Assembly: GCA_014773175.1 (NCBI GenBank)
Contig: VXCM01000921.1
Location: 62,001 to 126,000 of the forward strand
Length of the DNA stretch: 64,000 bases
Reading direction: 5' to 3'
Origin: Lucifuga dentata
Taxonomy: Eukaryota > Chordata > Actinopteri > Ophidiiformes > Bythitidae
The notes under the pieces were generated by a model. It saw nothing but the letters and a program-made list of their open reading frames with translations. It had not been told where the DNA came from and did no database searches. Both the position numbers and the translations under genes were made by a program. The first letter of the stretch is position 1; each line of letters starts with the position of its first letter. Shown in pieces: positions 24,125-37,700 of the stretch.

Positions 24125-26245
24125 GTACGTCCCTCATTATACCTCTTTAAATAGGAATCTGAGTGGAGGAATAAAGCACAGAATTATTTTATTTTAACAC
24201 TCAGAGGAATTTAACATTTATGAAAAATGATTAATGATATAACCAATCAGTTATTAGTTTTATACTGGATGATGTGAGACGAGCGAGAAGGCCACGTAAA
24301 AACACTTGCGCTTTTGGTTTTATGTAACCTAACAGTCCATGTTGCCAAATTTACTATGAGTGACAAGGAAGTCTATTGTGTCTGCTGCATTTTGGCGGAT
24401 AGAGCAGATATTTTCCATTTCTTTTGCCTTTCCCGAGTGAAAGATCATGCTAGTGGACCTCTGCAATGAGGGTTGATTTTTAGAATTCGCATATAGTGCT
24501 GTGGTGGACATCTCCATTAATGTGCCCCACCTACACAGGTAGATGGAGACAAATAGAAGTTATAAAGGCTGTCTATCATATCTTATAATTAAAATGTGTC
24601 TATATAAAATGTATTTGATCATGTGTTCGGCAGTAATTACAATTTGTGTCAGTAGACATTAGGATGCAGATCCTGTTATGGCCCAAGACAGATTTAAGGA
24701 TAAAATGAAATCATAGCACTCATTTTTAGCAGGTCTTTTCTGTTGTATTGACTTTCTCATGTAAAGCATGTTAATCTGTATAATTTGCTCAGAAATTAAG
24801 TGTTTGTTTGTAGTCTGGTATTGTGTAAGCATAAACAGGATGAATATAGGGCTTTATAAAAGAAGTACTGTAGACAATTTACACATACAGTACTCTGATT
24901 GTTACTGTAATTTCTGAAGAACCATCTGGGGTTAAATGTGTAAAAAGATTGAAAGAACAGTTTTGTTTTGTTTTTTGTTTTTTGTTTTTTTTTTACACCA
25001 TATAACCTATCTTTTGCCTAATATCTTCAAGCTGTGCTCCAGCCAAATATTTTCAGATGTAAAATATCTTTTTTATTACAGCTGTTTGCTTTGGTGTGGT
25101 AGCCTGTTCACTCACATCATTTTATTTTCAGTAAAACTGGTCAACTGTGGTTTCTGTTAACTGGAGGCTATGTGGGCTCCAAATATTTTTTTTTCTGTGT
25201 TACGTTTGAGGTTGTAAAATCTATGCTCTCCACCCCCCCACCCTGTGTAACAATAAGATCAGAAGGTGGTGATCCTTGAGACAAAGAACAAGAGAGCAAT
25301 TAACTCTGCTCCTGTCAGATTTCACAGGAAACAAGAGATGTGCCACCATTCAAATACCAAAAATAATCTGTGAGCTGTAAATGGTGTTCTCACTTCTTTT
25401 ATGCAAGCAGCCATGTAATTACTGATGATAAAAGACGGAGAGAGAGAGAGATGATGTAGAAATTCTACAAGCAATTTAGAGGCCATGATGAGTCTTTGAG
25501 TTTTTATTCCATTCCCCCCCACACACAAGTATCTCTTGTGTGGATGGGAGGTCTGTAGTCTGGGGAGTTGGTCGTCATGGTGGCAGACCCCTGCCTCTTT
25601 GAATAAACAAGCTAACAATGTTTCTGAATGAGGGTGGTGGTAACGGCTGGCAGAGCAGCTGAATGGAGAGAATAAAAAAACAGTAAAATGAATGTATTTG
25701 TTCTAAATCAAAACAGGAATTTGTTAGCACTTGATGTCGTGATGTGGAGGTTCAAAGAGACAAAGATCTGAGCTCCTGATGGGTGTTTCAGAGCTACATG
25801 GGATTAATGTGGGATGCTTTTGCTTTTGATGTCGGCTGGTCTGTGTTTACTGGCTGAGGTTGTGGCTGCACATCACACAGGTCATTGTGTTCTCAACAAC
25901 TGGGTTTCACTGCCACCATCTGCTCAGAATGCCCCACTGTCTCTCTGTGTTAATATTCTTGTCTGGTTGGTTGATTCGTCAGGGATTCAGGGTTTTGGAG
26001 ATGCATTATTAGATGCTTTTATTCAGAGTAACTAGTAGGTGCCTTTTCAAGGACTCTTCAATAGGACATTTTGGCTGCTGCTGCTGGATATATTTATGCT
26101 CTTAAAGGGCTCAGATCTGCTGCAGTATTGTCTTGTATCTTTATCATAGTGCTGCATCCTTGCTGTGTTGACACATTACAATAACCATGGCTTTCTCTCC
26201 ATCAGATCAGTGATGGTCTGTGCTGGTTAGAGCCTGCAGCTGAGG

Positions 26246-29200
26246 ATGTCTGTTACAGATTCGGACAACTCCAGTGACTGGCTGGCAAGTGACAGTGAGG
26301 ACAATGAGAGAGAAAAGGTGACTGACTGTATGAGAAAGGGCAGGAAAACAGAGGAGCCCCCGTCACCCAGCGCCTCGACACACCTGAACCCATCTGACAA
26401 CAGCTGCTGCAGGAGCAGTGAGGTAAAGGAGGGTGACAGTACCTGGAGTGAGATGAGGGAGGCCTCCAGCCGAGGCTCTCCCCCTGGCTACACAGAGACA
26501 TGGGACAGAGACACCACTGGGTTTTGTCAAACACAACAACAGCAAAACAAAATGAATTCTAAAAATACTCAGCAGACACTGAAGAGGCCTCACAGCTCCA
26601 AGGAAGAGGAGCAAAAGGAACAGCAGCTCCTTTCCAACATATCAGAGAAGGATCGAGTTTTTACCAGTAAGGTGAGGATCTCATGGACTCATGTTTGTCT
26701 TACATGAGAGGATGACAGTGTCAGCAAAACTAGAGCGTGCCCTATCACCGAGATCTACTTCCCTATTGGTTTAACAGAGTATTTCATACATGAAATTTCC
26801 AGAAAAAGACCCTCCCCTATAATACAAGTAGATTGAGTCATGTCTCTCTGAAGAACTATTTGAGTCATTTCCTCATGATACCATTAAGGGAAAATAACTG
26901 AACTGTACTGCAGAGGGGAGTTAATTGGTGATTTAAAGCTTATATTAAAAAGAATAGCAGTTTGTTGATGCCACTTCACCAGTATAAAATTTTTGATGTT
27001 GAAAGTTTTTTAGAGATCCAATGTACAAATACATTTATTGTCATTTTCAGTGCATGAAGCTGCAATGCTACATTCATCCACTTTCGATAATCCTGAATGG
27101 CCTTCGTTCAGGGAGATATAAAGAACGTAAGTCAGCAATTTCCTATCCTTTTTTTTTTTTNCCCCCCCCTCTCTCATGGAAAATAATACACTGCATAGTG
27201 AGTGTGTCACTCTGTGTCACTCTTTGAGGAATATGTGTCCTTGACGTTTGAAAGAGAGATGTCTGAAACATCTACTGTTTGATTTTGGACTATCAAGTAA
27301 CCACATGTATTTTCTTTATGAATATCTATCATTTATGATGGAGCCCAGTTTGGGTACTGTTTCAAATATCAGTCAACAGCAGAAACAGTTTGGAGTTTTT
27401 TTTAACTACCTAAATTTTTATGATTTTACTGTAAATTAAATGTTTGGCAGAAGTGATTAAGATCATGATGTACCAGAGTTCTGCAGCTCTTATGTTGTCT
27501 AATATGCATTCTAAGCATTTTGCTTAGATAGCGCCATGTTCAGACAGCCTCTGAAAGTGCTTAGTGAGGGATCTTGTCAAGCCCAAACCTAGTGTGACCC
27601 AACACTTTCCAGCCAAGAGGCGGGGAGTCTGTTCTCTCACATACATTTCACACAGCCCATCTGTTTTACAGACTCAGTCTTGCTGTCAACATAATTCATA
27701 TGACTCATAATAGTACTCCCTTTCTCCTTTCCCAGGACTCAGCAGTTTCCAGGAGAGCGTGGCCATGGACAGGATACAAAGGATCATGGGTGTCCTGCAG
27801 AACCCCTGCATGGGGTAAGTGTTCTCAGTCTGACCCACATACTGAACTTATCTTACAGGTTATAACATAACATTATTCGGAGTCAGTACATAATATTAAG
27901 TATATTATGAGCATGTATATTTACATTAATGAAAACATGTATTTTTTTTTAGCAGTATCTTGACACTTGTGCTAAAATTGAAAACATCTTTTGCTTCAGC
28001 GCCCTTTCTAACTGAGCATTAGAATAATAAACCACCAGGCAAGATTACAAGCTCTGGAGACTTTACTTGCTGCTGTATCTGTGAGTCAGAGTGGCTTCAA
28101 ACATGTCGGTGACACATGGGTCACAGTCTGCAGCCCTGCAAGGAGCTGCCTCCCCCACACACTCAGAATAAATTTACTGCAGGGTTTGCTAGGCCTGATC
28201 ACGGCTGGATATCTTGTTAAGCTTAACTGTAGGAGCAGCACAATTGTGTCTTCTTGATTAGTTCTTCAAAGGATGTACTGTAGTCCTTTTAACATGATCT
28301 AAAATACCAAATGGGTTTCATACTTAAAGGTACATACTGGTGGTTTTGTTTGAGCCCAATATATGCAATCCACATACATGTTAATTACTGGAGTGACAAA
28401 TATACCTTCCAGACTACCACTATAGTTCTTTCCAGTATGCAATTAAAATCAAATTGTAGAGACTTGAAACGTACTTGAGATTCAAGTTCATCACAGTGAA
28501 ATTTTTTTGTCAAAGTAAATTTTTTTGAACTAGTTTAACACAGAGCTGCACAGAAGACAATGCATGTCTCTGCCAGGGAATATAGTCCCAAGAGAAGATT
28601 AAAAACAACTGTCCCTTCTACATTCAGACATATATGTTAGCAGATGAAACATTAAATTTTAAGGCGGGGGGGTGTAATTATGTAACATCTGATTTTGAAA
28701 GACTTGAGGATTTGGCAAAATATGAAGACAATTTAAATACAGCTTTATATTTTGGAAAGAGGTTGGCAGTAACGTAATAGGTATGCGAGTAGTGTTTATT
28801 GGGCTTCAACATGTAAAATCACCATTATAGTCCTTCAGTATAGTACAGTGCATTTAATTTAAACATCCAGCAGCCAGTCATTAGGAGAGTTTGTGTTAAA
28901 GTGTACTGATATAAGATAGAGTATTGGTATATTTTGGCTCAGACTAAATGGAATCATCACCCACCAGCTGCACCCTTCAGATAGGAGACAATGAGTAGGT
29001 GTGGCAGCCTCCCTGCAGACAGTCCAGGCAAAGACTAGAAGGTGGACCAAACCCCCCACCCTCATTCCCTCTGTCTGGTCTATGTTGCCAGCTGGCAGCC
29101 CCTGCAGCAACACAATGGTAGATTGGATCAAAGTGAGTTTTTTAGCAGTCACACTGTTGTGGATAATCTTACACATGAATTTAACATGCTCTGAATGGTG

Positions 29201-30579
29201 TATAGCAGGAAGGTCCTGATCATATGACACAGGCTAAGCCCTATCCACCATCTGGTTTTGACGGGTGGAAGTTTTAATGGGCAAAGCTCTCTGCCCATCT
29301 CAGATGAGAGCTTCACTTCATTTTCACTATGACGCAGTTGGAGCCTGTTGTGGCTTTGGTGTTTATTTTTAGAGGCGTGCAGAACTGCTATACTTCAGAC
29401 CACATGTGAACACAAAAGGTGTGAAATGCAGTTAAGACAATTTTCTCCCCACAAGCAATTCAGACTTTTCCGAGTGACAGCATATGTTCTCGTGCTGTTC
29501 AAGCTTGGAGATTTCCTGTGTTGAGCTTGATGCAGAGTTAAGATTTCAGATTTTAGCAAGGCAAGATATTTGTTGTCGCTGCTATTTCAGGCACAAGTAA
29601 ATATTTAAAATGTGTCTTTCTGTGTTTTCAGGGAGAAATACATCAATATCATTCTTAAAATGGAGGAAATGCTGAAGAGCTGGTTCCCTAATGTAAAACC
29701 CCAAAACCAACTTGCTGTCGATCTGACAGAGGAAGCCATTCCTACCAAGAAACTGAAGGTAAAGTTGTGCAGAACTGTAACTGTTAGTTAGACGAGTCTG
29801 CTGTCAAGAACACAAGGTGAAAGGAGGACTGAAATACCTATTATTATTTAATCACAAGTCTAGGACAGGGAAGAGAGGATTAAAGGCTATTTTTGCAGTG
29901 TTGAGGTATTGCTGTCATCTCAGGTTCACTAATAACAATGACAGAGGGGAAAAGGTAATTTTGGAGGAGTGTCACTAAGGAGATAAGGTCAGTTTGGAAC
30001 ATTCCTCTGCTTTTAGTTACTGAGGATTTATTTCTGTGGCTAATCCTAATATATTCTGTGTAGACCAGAATGTTTTTTTTTGTCTCTAACATGAAGCTGT
30101 TTTCTTTATATAATATGATTATATCGTCAGTGAATGCAACACAGTAGCTTTAAAATGTGGCTCCTCCTTCTCCGCAGCTGTCTCCAGAGAGCCCTGCTCA
30201 GGCCACTGCAGCAGTGAGCGCTGTCACCATCAGTGATCCTCTTGTGGGTGCCAAAGCCCTGAGAGTTACTGATCTCACTCCTCCTGGAGCCTACTCCGCA
30301 AGTAACCTGAAGTGGCTTCACACTTCACCCATCTGCTCGCCCACAGCAGAGCAGGCCCAGGCTGGCCCCAGGCACCTGCTGCTCTCCAGAGACAGAGACC
30401 TAACGCAGGACAACGCTGTGTCCTCCAGTACAGACAGCTACAAAAAGACAGACTCTGTGCCCAGAGGCCCTCCACCGGGTAAAATCAACGCGCCCTGCCT
30501 TGAGAGGCTCCTTAAGTCTACAGAAAGCATCATCACCCGTAAGGAGACAGGGGGTATGATGGACAGCAGCTGGTCCTAG
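26246..30579 (+). CDS. ciart: Circadian associated repressor of transcription (CHRONO), 5 coding exons, complete
   Basis: CIART/CHRONO is a nuclear repressor that binds BMAL1-CLOCK and dampens E-box transcription, in part by recruiting histone deacetylases. The spliced frame is 26246-26671, 27051-27126, 27736-27814, 29632-29758, 30178-30579: 1110 nt, 369 aa, against 385 aa in human. All four introns are GT-AG and phase-consistent. Residues 1-142 are a Ser/Glu-rich tail with a basic patch (TLKRPHSSKEEEQK). Residues about 143-215 are the conserved core: CMKLQCYIHPL, ILNGLRSGRYKERLSSFQES, VAMDRIQRIMGVLQNP, MEEMLKSWFPN. A second conserved block, NLKWLHTSPICSP, lies near 279-291. The start is the first ATG after the in-frame TAG at 26228. 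No domain with enzymatic activity is present. Teleosts can have two ciart paralogues; which one this is cannot be told here. Confidence 0.93.
27161..27161. other. Assembly N in a poly-T/poly-C tract of a ciart intron
   Basis: A T-run is followed by N and a C-run 35 bases after the exon 27051-27126. It does not affect the coding sequence. Confidence 0.9.
28324..28839 (+). mobile_element. Non-autonomous inverted-repeat element, copy 2 (ciart intron)
   Basis: It begins TTAAAGGTACATACTGGTGG followed by TGAGCCCAATATATGC, and ends with the inverse form GGTTGGCAGTAACGTAATAG ... TTGGGCTTCAACATG ... TAGTCCTTCAG. The interior TCTGCCAGGGAATATAGTCC is shared with copy 3 in the same orientation and with copy 1 in reverse. 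It lies in the intron between exons 27736-27814 and 29632-29758 and encodes no protein. Confidence 0.7.
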
Positions 30580-31480
30580 TCCACAAAGAGGGCTGGGTGT
30601 CTAGCTTTATGCTCTGCACAGCTCAGCTTAGCCTTGCCCAATCTATGGGAAGCCAGTTAGCTCACTTAGTCCATTCCAGCCTTCAGGAGACATGGGAGCC
30701 TTCATAAGGGACATCACAGAATCATTTTTAATGTGGAAGGATTGTCAATGAACATGTACTCTGTGTACGGGAATGTGTCCTCTCTGACAAGCGAGTGTCT
30801 GCTTTAGTTCCCTTTGTTGGCTTTTGTCTTTTTTTTGTTTGCACTCTTGAATAGTGTGTGTGAGAGAGGGAAAAGTAGAATTCCCATGCTGAGATCACCA
30901 GAGATAGTGATTTCACCACTGAATTGTTCCCACTGGCTTGTAGATGCAGTAATACAGTTTGTGTATCTGCGAAACAGCCAACTATGCCTGAAAGGGAAAG
31001 AATCTGTCCTGGAAAGGAATATTTCAGATATCCAAACATGTCTGCTGTCTACATATTGTCAAGCTGAAAATGTGGGTGAAATGTGACCTTTTGTTTTCCC
31101 CCTCATGACTCCACTCTTAAGTTTATTGATGTGACTGTTACTCATTTGTATACTTTATAAATAAGTCTTTTGGTACAACTGTTCTACCTCAGTGGGCACC
31201 ATGTCAAGGTCAGTGAGTAGGAATGTGAACACTGCACTAAAAGTCTGGACACAAGATCCACAGTGATCCAAACGGCCTCTGACAGCGAGGTCTGTAGTAT
31301 GAGCTGTTCTGCTTGTACAGAGGATGCTCTCTCCATGGGGATTCTCTCGTGGCTTGACTGGTGCCATTGTAAAGAATGTCAACCGCAGATTTCTTTTGAG
31401 TCTCCCAGTCGAAGGCAAACAGTGCCTGTAATGTCAAACTGTGCCTGTAAGCTGGTTTAATAAAGAGAAGAGGATTGTTC
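30580..31480 (+). other. ciart 3' UTR
   Basis: Follows the TAG stop at 30577-30579 and contains no continuing conserved frame. It is taken to end shortly after the AATAAA at 31459-31464; use of a second AATAAA at 31738-31743 would lengthen it by about 280 bases. Confidence 0.5.
31459..31464 (+). terminator. ciart polyadenylation signal candidate (AATAAA)
   Basis: Canonical AATAAA 880 bases after the ciart stop codon, with a second one at 31738-31743. Confidence 0.5.
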
Positions 31481-31749
31481 AGAATACCTGCTCCTCCGTC
31501 GGGTGCACAAATCAGGAATCCTCACTCTCCCGCCATTTCCTGTATCACATAAATTATTCAGATCTTGCCAACTACTTTCTGTGGTCGAGTAGAATAAATC
31601 GTTTATTTTGCCACAGAACTGGACAGTGTGTTAGACCAGCAGAGAGGGACAAGGTATTTCTCTATGTAAATGTTCCAGAAAAGTTGTTGATTTACCCTGA
31701 AAAGTGGCCTTTATAGTGTGAAATTTTGTACTTTCAAAATAAATGTGGT

Positions 31750-34700
31750 TATATTTGTTTGATGCAAAATGACTTCAGTTTTTTTTTTTAAATTATTATT
31801 ATGGATTTGCTGAATAACAAACCGGTAAGGTAGCAATACTTCTGTATAGAATATGCTATTTAGCAATAATGCATTTAATAGATAACAGAATTTATTCATG
31901 CTTTTCCAAACACAAATAAGTCATTATTATGCTTAAATAAAGGGAGGTTATAGGTTTCCTTTGCTGATGTATATACTTTGCAACATACTGTAGCTCCATT
32001 ATCTACTCAATGGACTGCATTAATGACAAAAGGCAGACTAATAATTAGCTAATATTTAAAACAACAAGTTTGAGTTGTAAAGTCAAAAGCCAATGGTCTG
32101 TCATTAACCGGATTTTTTTTTTTTTTTTTTTTACTGAAGATGGATGACAACTGGCAACTCAAAGGTTATTTGTATATATGAATACTAATGGCTTATTATA
32201 GATTTGAGCTGTGACTGATCTGTGATCTGTGAATGATCTGTGGGTTTTGAATAATACTTTACAATTCAAATTCAAAGTGAATCACATGAACACAGACAAA
32301 AAAAAAAAACTGCATCAGAAACAACTCATTGTCTCAACTAAGATGTAAAACTAGTCTTTTAACCATCAGCACACAAAAGAAAAGGTATGAATGGGTTAGA
32401 CCAATTATAGTGTGAGTCAAAAAGAGACTGCACTTCCTGGAAAAAAAATACAAAGATTGATTGTCCTTCATAAGGCAGGATGTGTAATTTTCAGTATTTC
32501 AGTACGTACTGTACAAAAATGAATAATTTATTTCTCAGTATCACGCATTGAAATGTCTCAGTATCACTTCACATTTCTCATATGTTGATAATAAGTGTGA
32601 GGAGGGAAAGTTTGACTTCATACAGCAGAGTGTTTAGGAGATTTTTCTATATAAAACCTTAGTGACCATCAAGTTAATTCTCCTGCCTGTAGAACCTCAA
32701 ATATTGAATGATAATGATGCTTTTAGTCAGAATATAATGATTTTCTATGGAGAAATTTTCATTTCAAATTCTCCCTTCACCTTCTGCCATGGCTTTCAAG
32801 AAAACATTCAACAGAAATATTGCTGCAAGCTAGAATTGGGAAGGGCCTCTTGTCAAATCTCAAATTGAATGCTGCCATCTATGGGTAAAATGATAAACAT
32901 GATAGGTTCATCTTTGTTGTGCTGTCAGCAGAAATAGTAACTATTTGTAAAATAAATTTACATGTATGCTGGGTTTATATATTAGATATAAATTGACACT
33001 CTGTTTCTTACTCTCATATGTAATTGAAAATCATAATGATGATTTGGAGTCCCTTTAACTTGGTAACGTAAGTATGTGCATTGGAATATCTTTGTGATAC
33101 CCCAACTGTGGATTCAAGCCTCAGATTTAAATCCATTTGGTCTTTTGTGTTGCTTGTTTCATATGATGACTCTACATGCAGGGTGAAAACACAAGTTTTG
33201 GGGGAAGTAGTGTGACCTGGAAAAAAAATCTGTCAGAAAGTTAAAGAGATTTCAAATAGTAGGAGGTCTCTGCCATTTTTTTTTTTTCTTTTTCAGAATC
33301 CCAAAGTAGTCCCATGTTCCCGTTTCACATTAAACGAGGTGACTGGCAGGAGGTAGAGGGGTTGATTACGCAGACTGCATTGTTTCAGTGTTGCTGCCCT
33401 AGATTCCACCTCCCTGAGCAGGCCGTGAGTCTGGACTCACGTGCACAGACAATATTCATATCAGAGGCAACTGGCACAGATTTGCCTTCCACTTATACTG
33501 AAAAGGGAAGTTCTTATGAATGATAGGAAGAGCTACATCAGCAGAAAGGCATCTCCTCCTGCTTCATGACTTATACCAAATGTGATAAAGTTGCCAACTG
33601 TAAATGTGTGATGTGTTACATAATTGTCTTAAAAAGAATATGCGTACTGCTTGGAGGGCAAAACTGCAATTAAAAAAGAAAAAATGTAACTGCAGATGAT
33701 ATAAAGAAAATAAAACTAGCAAGTGCAGGAATAACTCATAATGATGATAAATTACAATAGATGTTCATTCTCTTAACCCATGTGTTCAAGGCTAAGCAGC
33801 ATCAGAATTATTTGACAATATAATGGACCAATGTTACTAAATCCATGGAAAATAAATTATATTGCATTCCAGTCTGAAGACTCATGTTTGTTCACTAAAG
33901 GTCACTCTTCATAAAACCAATTGATGTCAGAGCTTTTTTTCCCCAGGCTCTATGTGGGCAAAATACAAAAGCTAATCATTACAGAAGGAGCTGACATGAG
34001 AGCCCTTCTTGAAAGTGTTCAATGGACAGTGGGAGAACATTGAGGGAGGAAAACAGGTCCTTGGTTCCAGTTGCAAAAAGCTGGTAGAAATAATAAATAG
34101 AACTTCATTCTCTCCAACTATCCTTTCACTGTAAATTGGTCTTGATTTGAGCTCCAGCTGAGTCTGAAATGACAAGGCAATGCGGTGACGAATAGAAGCC
34201 AAGCTGGTTCACTCTGGTGGAGGTATTTATATATACTGTATCTATGTAATTCTTTTTTGCCAGTTTATCCCAGACACTACTGGCCAGAGACATATATTAA
34301 CATACCAAGAGGTAATCGCTCAAAATCAGATCATAAATAAAACGGTATATAAAAAAACATCCAAGTCAAAAGCATATTATAAAATGAAGTCTCATTCCAT
34401 GATGCATTAAAAATGTCAAATGGCTGGATAATTATGGCATGTCCTCTGCAGATCTTTTAAACAGTTTTCTCCAGCTGTAAAAATATCCCTACAACCATAT
34501 GAATCATATTACTCCCCCCATATCATATTATCTCCTGTACTTTTTTGTGTATCATATAATATCAAATACTCTGCCTCCATCCACAGTGATAATTTTAAAT
34601 GACAGTCACTATTATAAAATCAGAATTTTCAAGTTCATATATGCACTTACAGTATATAAGTCATAGTTTATATGCTGGAACATAGCAGTGTTGCTATGAG

Positions 34701-37700
34701 TGCAAAGAGAACAGATCTCTTTCTCAGACACAATGGAGCTACAGGGATTTACTAAATATCAGGGCTCTAATGTCTGGACGTTAATGGTCAATCAAGTATG
34801 GACTGAAGAATCTTGTTTTTGAAAATCAAAGCTTGTACATCTGCACTTTTGCCCATCAGAAAAATAATTATTCTCAATAATACAGGTTATGAAAATGTAA
34901 GACCAGCATGATTTGCACGGGAACAGCATGTTTCAGAACATTCTGTGAACTCCTCAGGCTGCCACGATAAGACTGTTGTACATTTGGATCTGATTCCTGC
35001 AGAGCTAGAAATGGACTCATTACATTATTACAAAAATTCTGCAGCTGAATCATACATACCCTGCAGAGATAATGGTCTCATTTATCAGATGACAGAAAAC
35101 TTTTAATTGGCAAACCTGTGAATCCATAATATCCTCTTCCCAATTATTAGGACTGGAAGTTATAAAAGTGATCAAACCTCCTCCATGGGGCTTTTCAGTG
35201 GGGAGTTTCTTGGTTTTCTAATCTCCAATTCAAACTACCTGGGAGGTGAGGTGAATCATCTTTGATTCATCACAGAAAAGCACTTTAGCATCGCCCACAG
35301 ATGCTGTACTTTTTGTACGGAATCATTTTTATGATTCTAGTTTGATTTTCCATTGATCTTAACAAATCAGGCTATATAAAGGAGTGTTATTTCTTCTTGA
35401 TATTGCAGTGTAATATTACTGTCCATGAGCTCCTTTTAATGATTCCAGAGCTAATTTGATGTCAGGTCCATTGATCCCTGATAACAGGCAGTAAGTAGCT
35501 TCTGCAACTCAGTCAAATTAAATTGATCTTGGCATCTCCAATAGGTTATTCTCCACCCTTTTAGAAAAGAGAACAATGTTCAAAGTGCACCATATCATTT
35601 GTGTAGGTTTTACAAGCAGTAGATTTGAGGTTTTTGTTATTTCTTACACCAAAAAATATCGTTAACAGTGCATATATAAGAGGAAATTGGTGAATCACAT
35701 GAAAAATATGAATCACATGAAAAGTATGAACACAACAGAGGTTGATTATAGACATGTAGTTTCTGTACAGGACATGTTCAGAGCAGAAATTATGAGAACC
35801 ATAAATGAGATGATTAAACATTTAATCCAAGTGAATTAATGAATATATGAACAATTCAGCAACATGGATGATACTGATATTGAGTTTTTAAATAAATGAT
35901 TTCTTTCTTAAATGTCAAGTGTGTTCTCATTGTGTGGTCAACTGGAACTGATTAGTATTACTGCAGAATATGTTATGTAAGCTTCAATTTTCCAGGGTTA
36001 ATTTGTACGCTGTTTCAGCGTGTGGACTGTAGGTTGGTGCCTCAGAGACCAATTATGTGAGTAAGGCATCATCAGACCCTCACACAGCAACCATCCACAT
36101 ATCAGCACCTAATTACCTGCGCTTACATGAACAGAACTGTTCCCAAGGGCTTTAGATCTCCCTGCAACAAGCAAAGTACACACAGTTTAGCTCATTGCAT
36201 TTGGGAATTCTCAAATCTCTTTGGTTGCATGTATGCATATCCCCATGGGTATATATGCACCTGCATATGCAACAATAAGAAAAATGTCATTATAACATTA
36301 TTCCTGTGAGAATATTTGAATGAGTGGTGCACAACACTTTGAACTATATACTTCAGAAATAAATCATTTTGTTCATAGAAATATCCTGTGATTTAAAGTG
36401 ACACTTCATTGTCTAAATTTAGGGTGATTATATAAATTATGTATGAAAATGAAACATATCCATGACTGAAGCAATAACTTGCACTTGTATGCCCCTGATA
36501 AATAATTCTGAAGCCTTGTCAGAGTTGCTCTTAGAACTGCAAAACTTAATTTTGAAGCAAAGGTCAACCAATCAAATAACAGGCTTTGCCTTAAAGGGGC
36601 AGGCCAGACATACTCAGTATGGGCTTATCTAAATGAACAACAGCTGTCACCTCCCCTTGGTCTGATCATGCATAGGAACTACAGAGACAGTTTGCTAAAG
36701 ATGAGGGCACAGGGAGCATCAGACCACTAGCGCAGACTGCCACTCAAATCAACAGCACCCAGCCTAAATATGGCCACCCTTCGTTAAGTCTCATTTCCAA
36801 GAATAGGGACAGACTGTGCTCTTGTAGGTATGAATAATGGAAGTAGCCTCCAGGAGCTCATTTCCAGAGAGTGATCATCATGCTAAAGTATGCCCTAATG
36901 ATCACACAGATAAAGTGAGAGGCTGGCATGCATGATTAATGCCCTCAGGTCTGTTTCCTGAGCTAGACAACTTCCTGCTGTCATGTCTGACAGCCCTGTC
37001 TCTGAGCACAGAACATTAAATGCAAAACAAGCCACCATAAACTGGAACCAGACAATGTATTATTACTATTACTACAAATAAAGGTGGAGGTAACATCACC
37101 CATTGGACGTCTGGGATACAATACCAAAATTGAGCTAATTCATAAAATATTCAGTGGTTCAGTGGTTCAGTAGCTGGTTGTTGTAAACATTTAAACATTT
37201 AAACATGACAAAATGTGCTAGCTTGTTAACTATTAGTCCAATTGCACTCATAGTTGCAGATGGAACCAAACGTTTGAAGGGAGATTCATACTTACCACAC
37301 AACACTTCTGTTTTTTTCTTTTCTTTTCCTTTTTTCTTTTCTTTTTTCTTTTTTTTTTTTTTTTAATAGCAGCCCTTCCAACAAACAAAACACATCTTCT
37401 TGCTATGCTGTGAAACATATCTGTATATATGTCTGTATTCTGTTTGTCTCTGTATTGGTTTCTTGTTTTGATTTTAATGTGGGCTTCTCTGAAATGTCCA
37501 CTAGGTGACACTACTATGAAAGAAACAGCATATGACTACAGAATGTAAAACGTTTAAAGCAGATTTTCTTGACAGAGTTAAATTCTTAATGAAATAATCA
37601 ACCATTCAGCTCTTATCTCAAGGTCTCAACAAGCTGAGTTCACTTTCAGTAAAGGTGTTTTAGTTTTGAAAACATCAAGATGTAGATGTTAAATGCTGAG

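Noticed and set aside
25814..26035. 73-codon hydrophobic open frame upstream of ciart exon 2
   Set aside because: Lies in the first ciart intron, no conserved motif and no supporting splice sites.
26253..26614. Two long open frames antisense to the first ciart coding exon
   Set aside because: They are shadows of a real coding exon with biased codon composition; no independent features.
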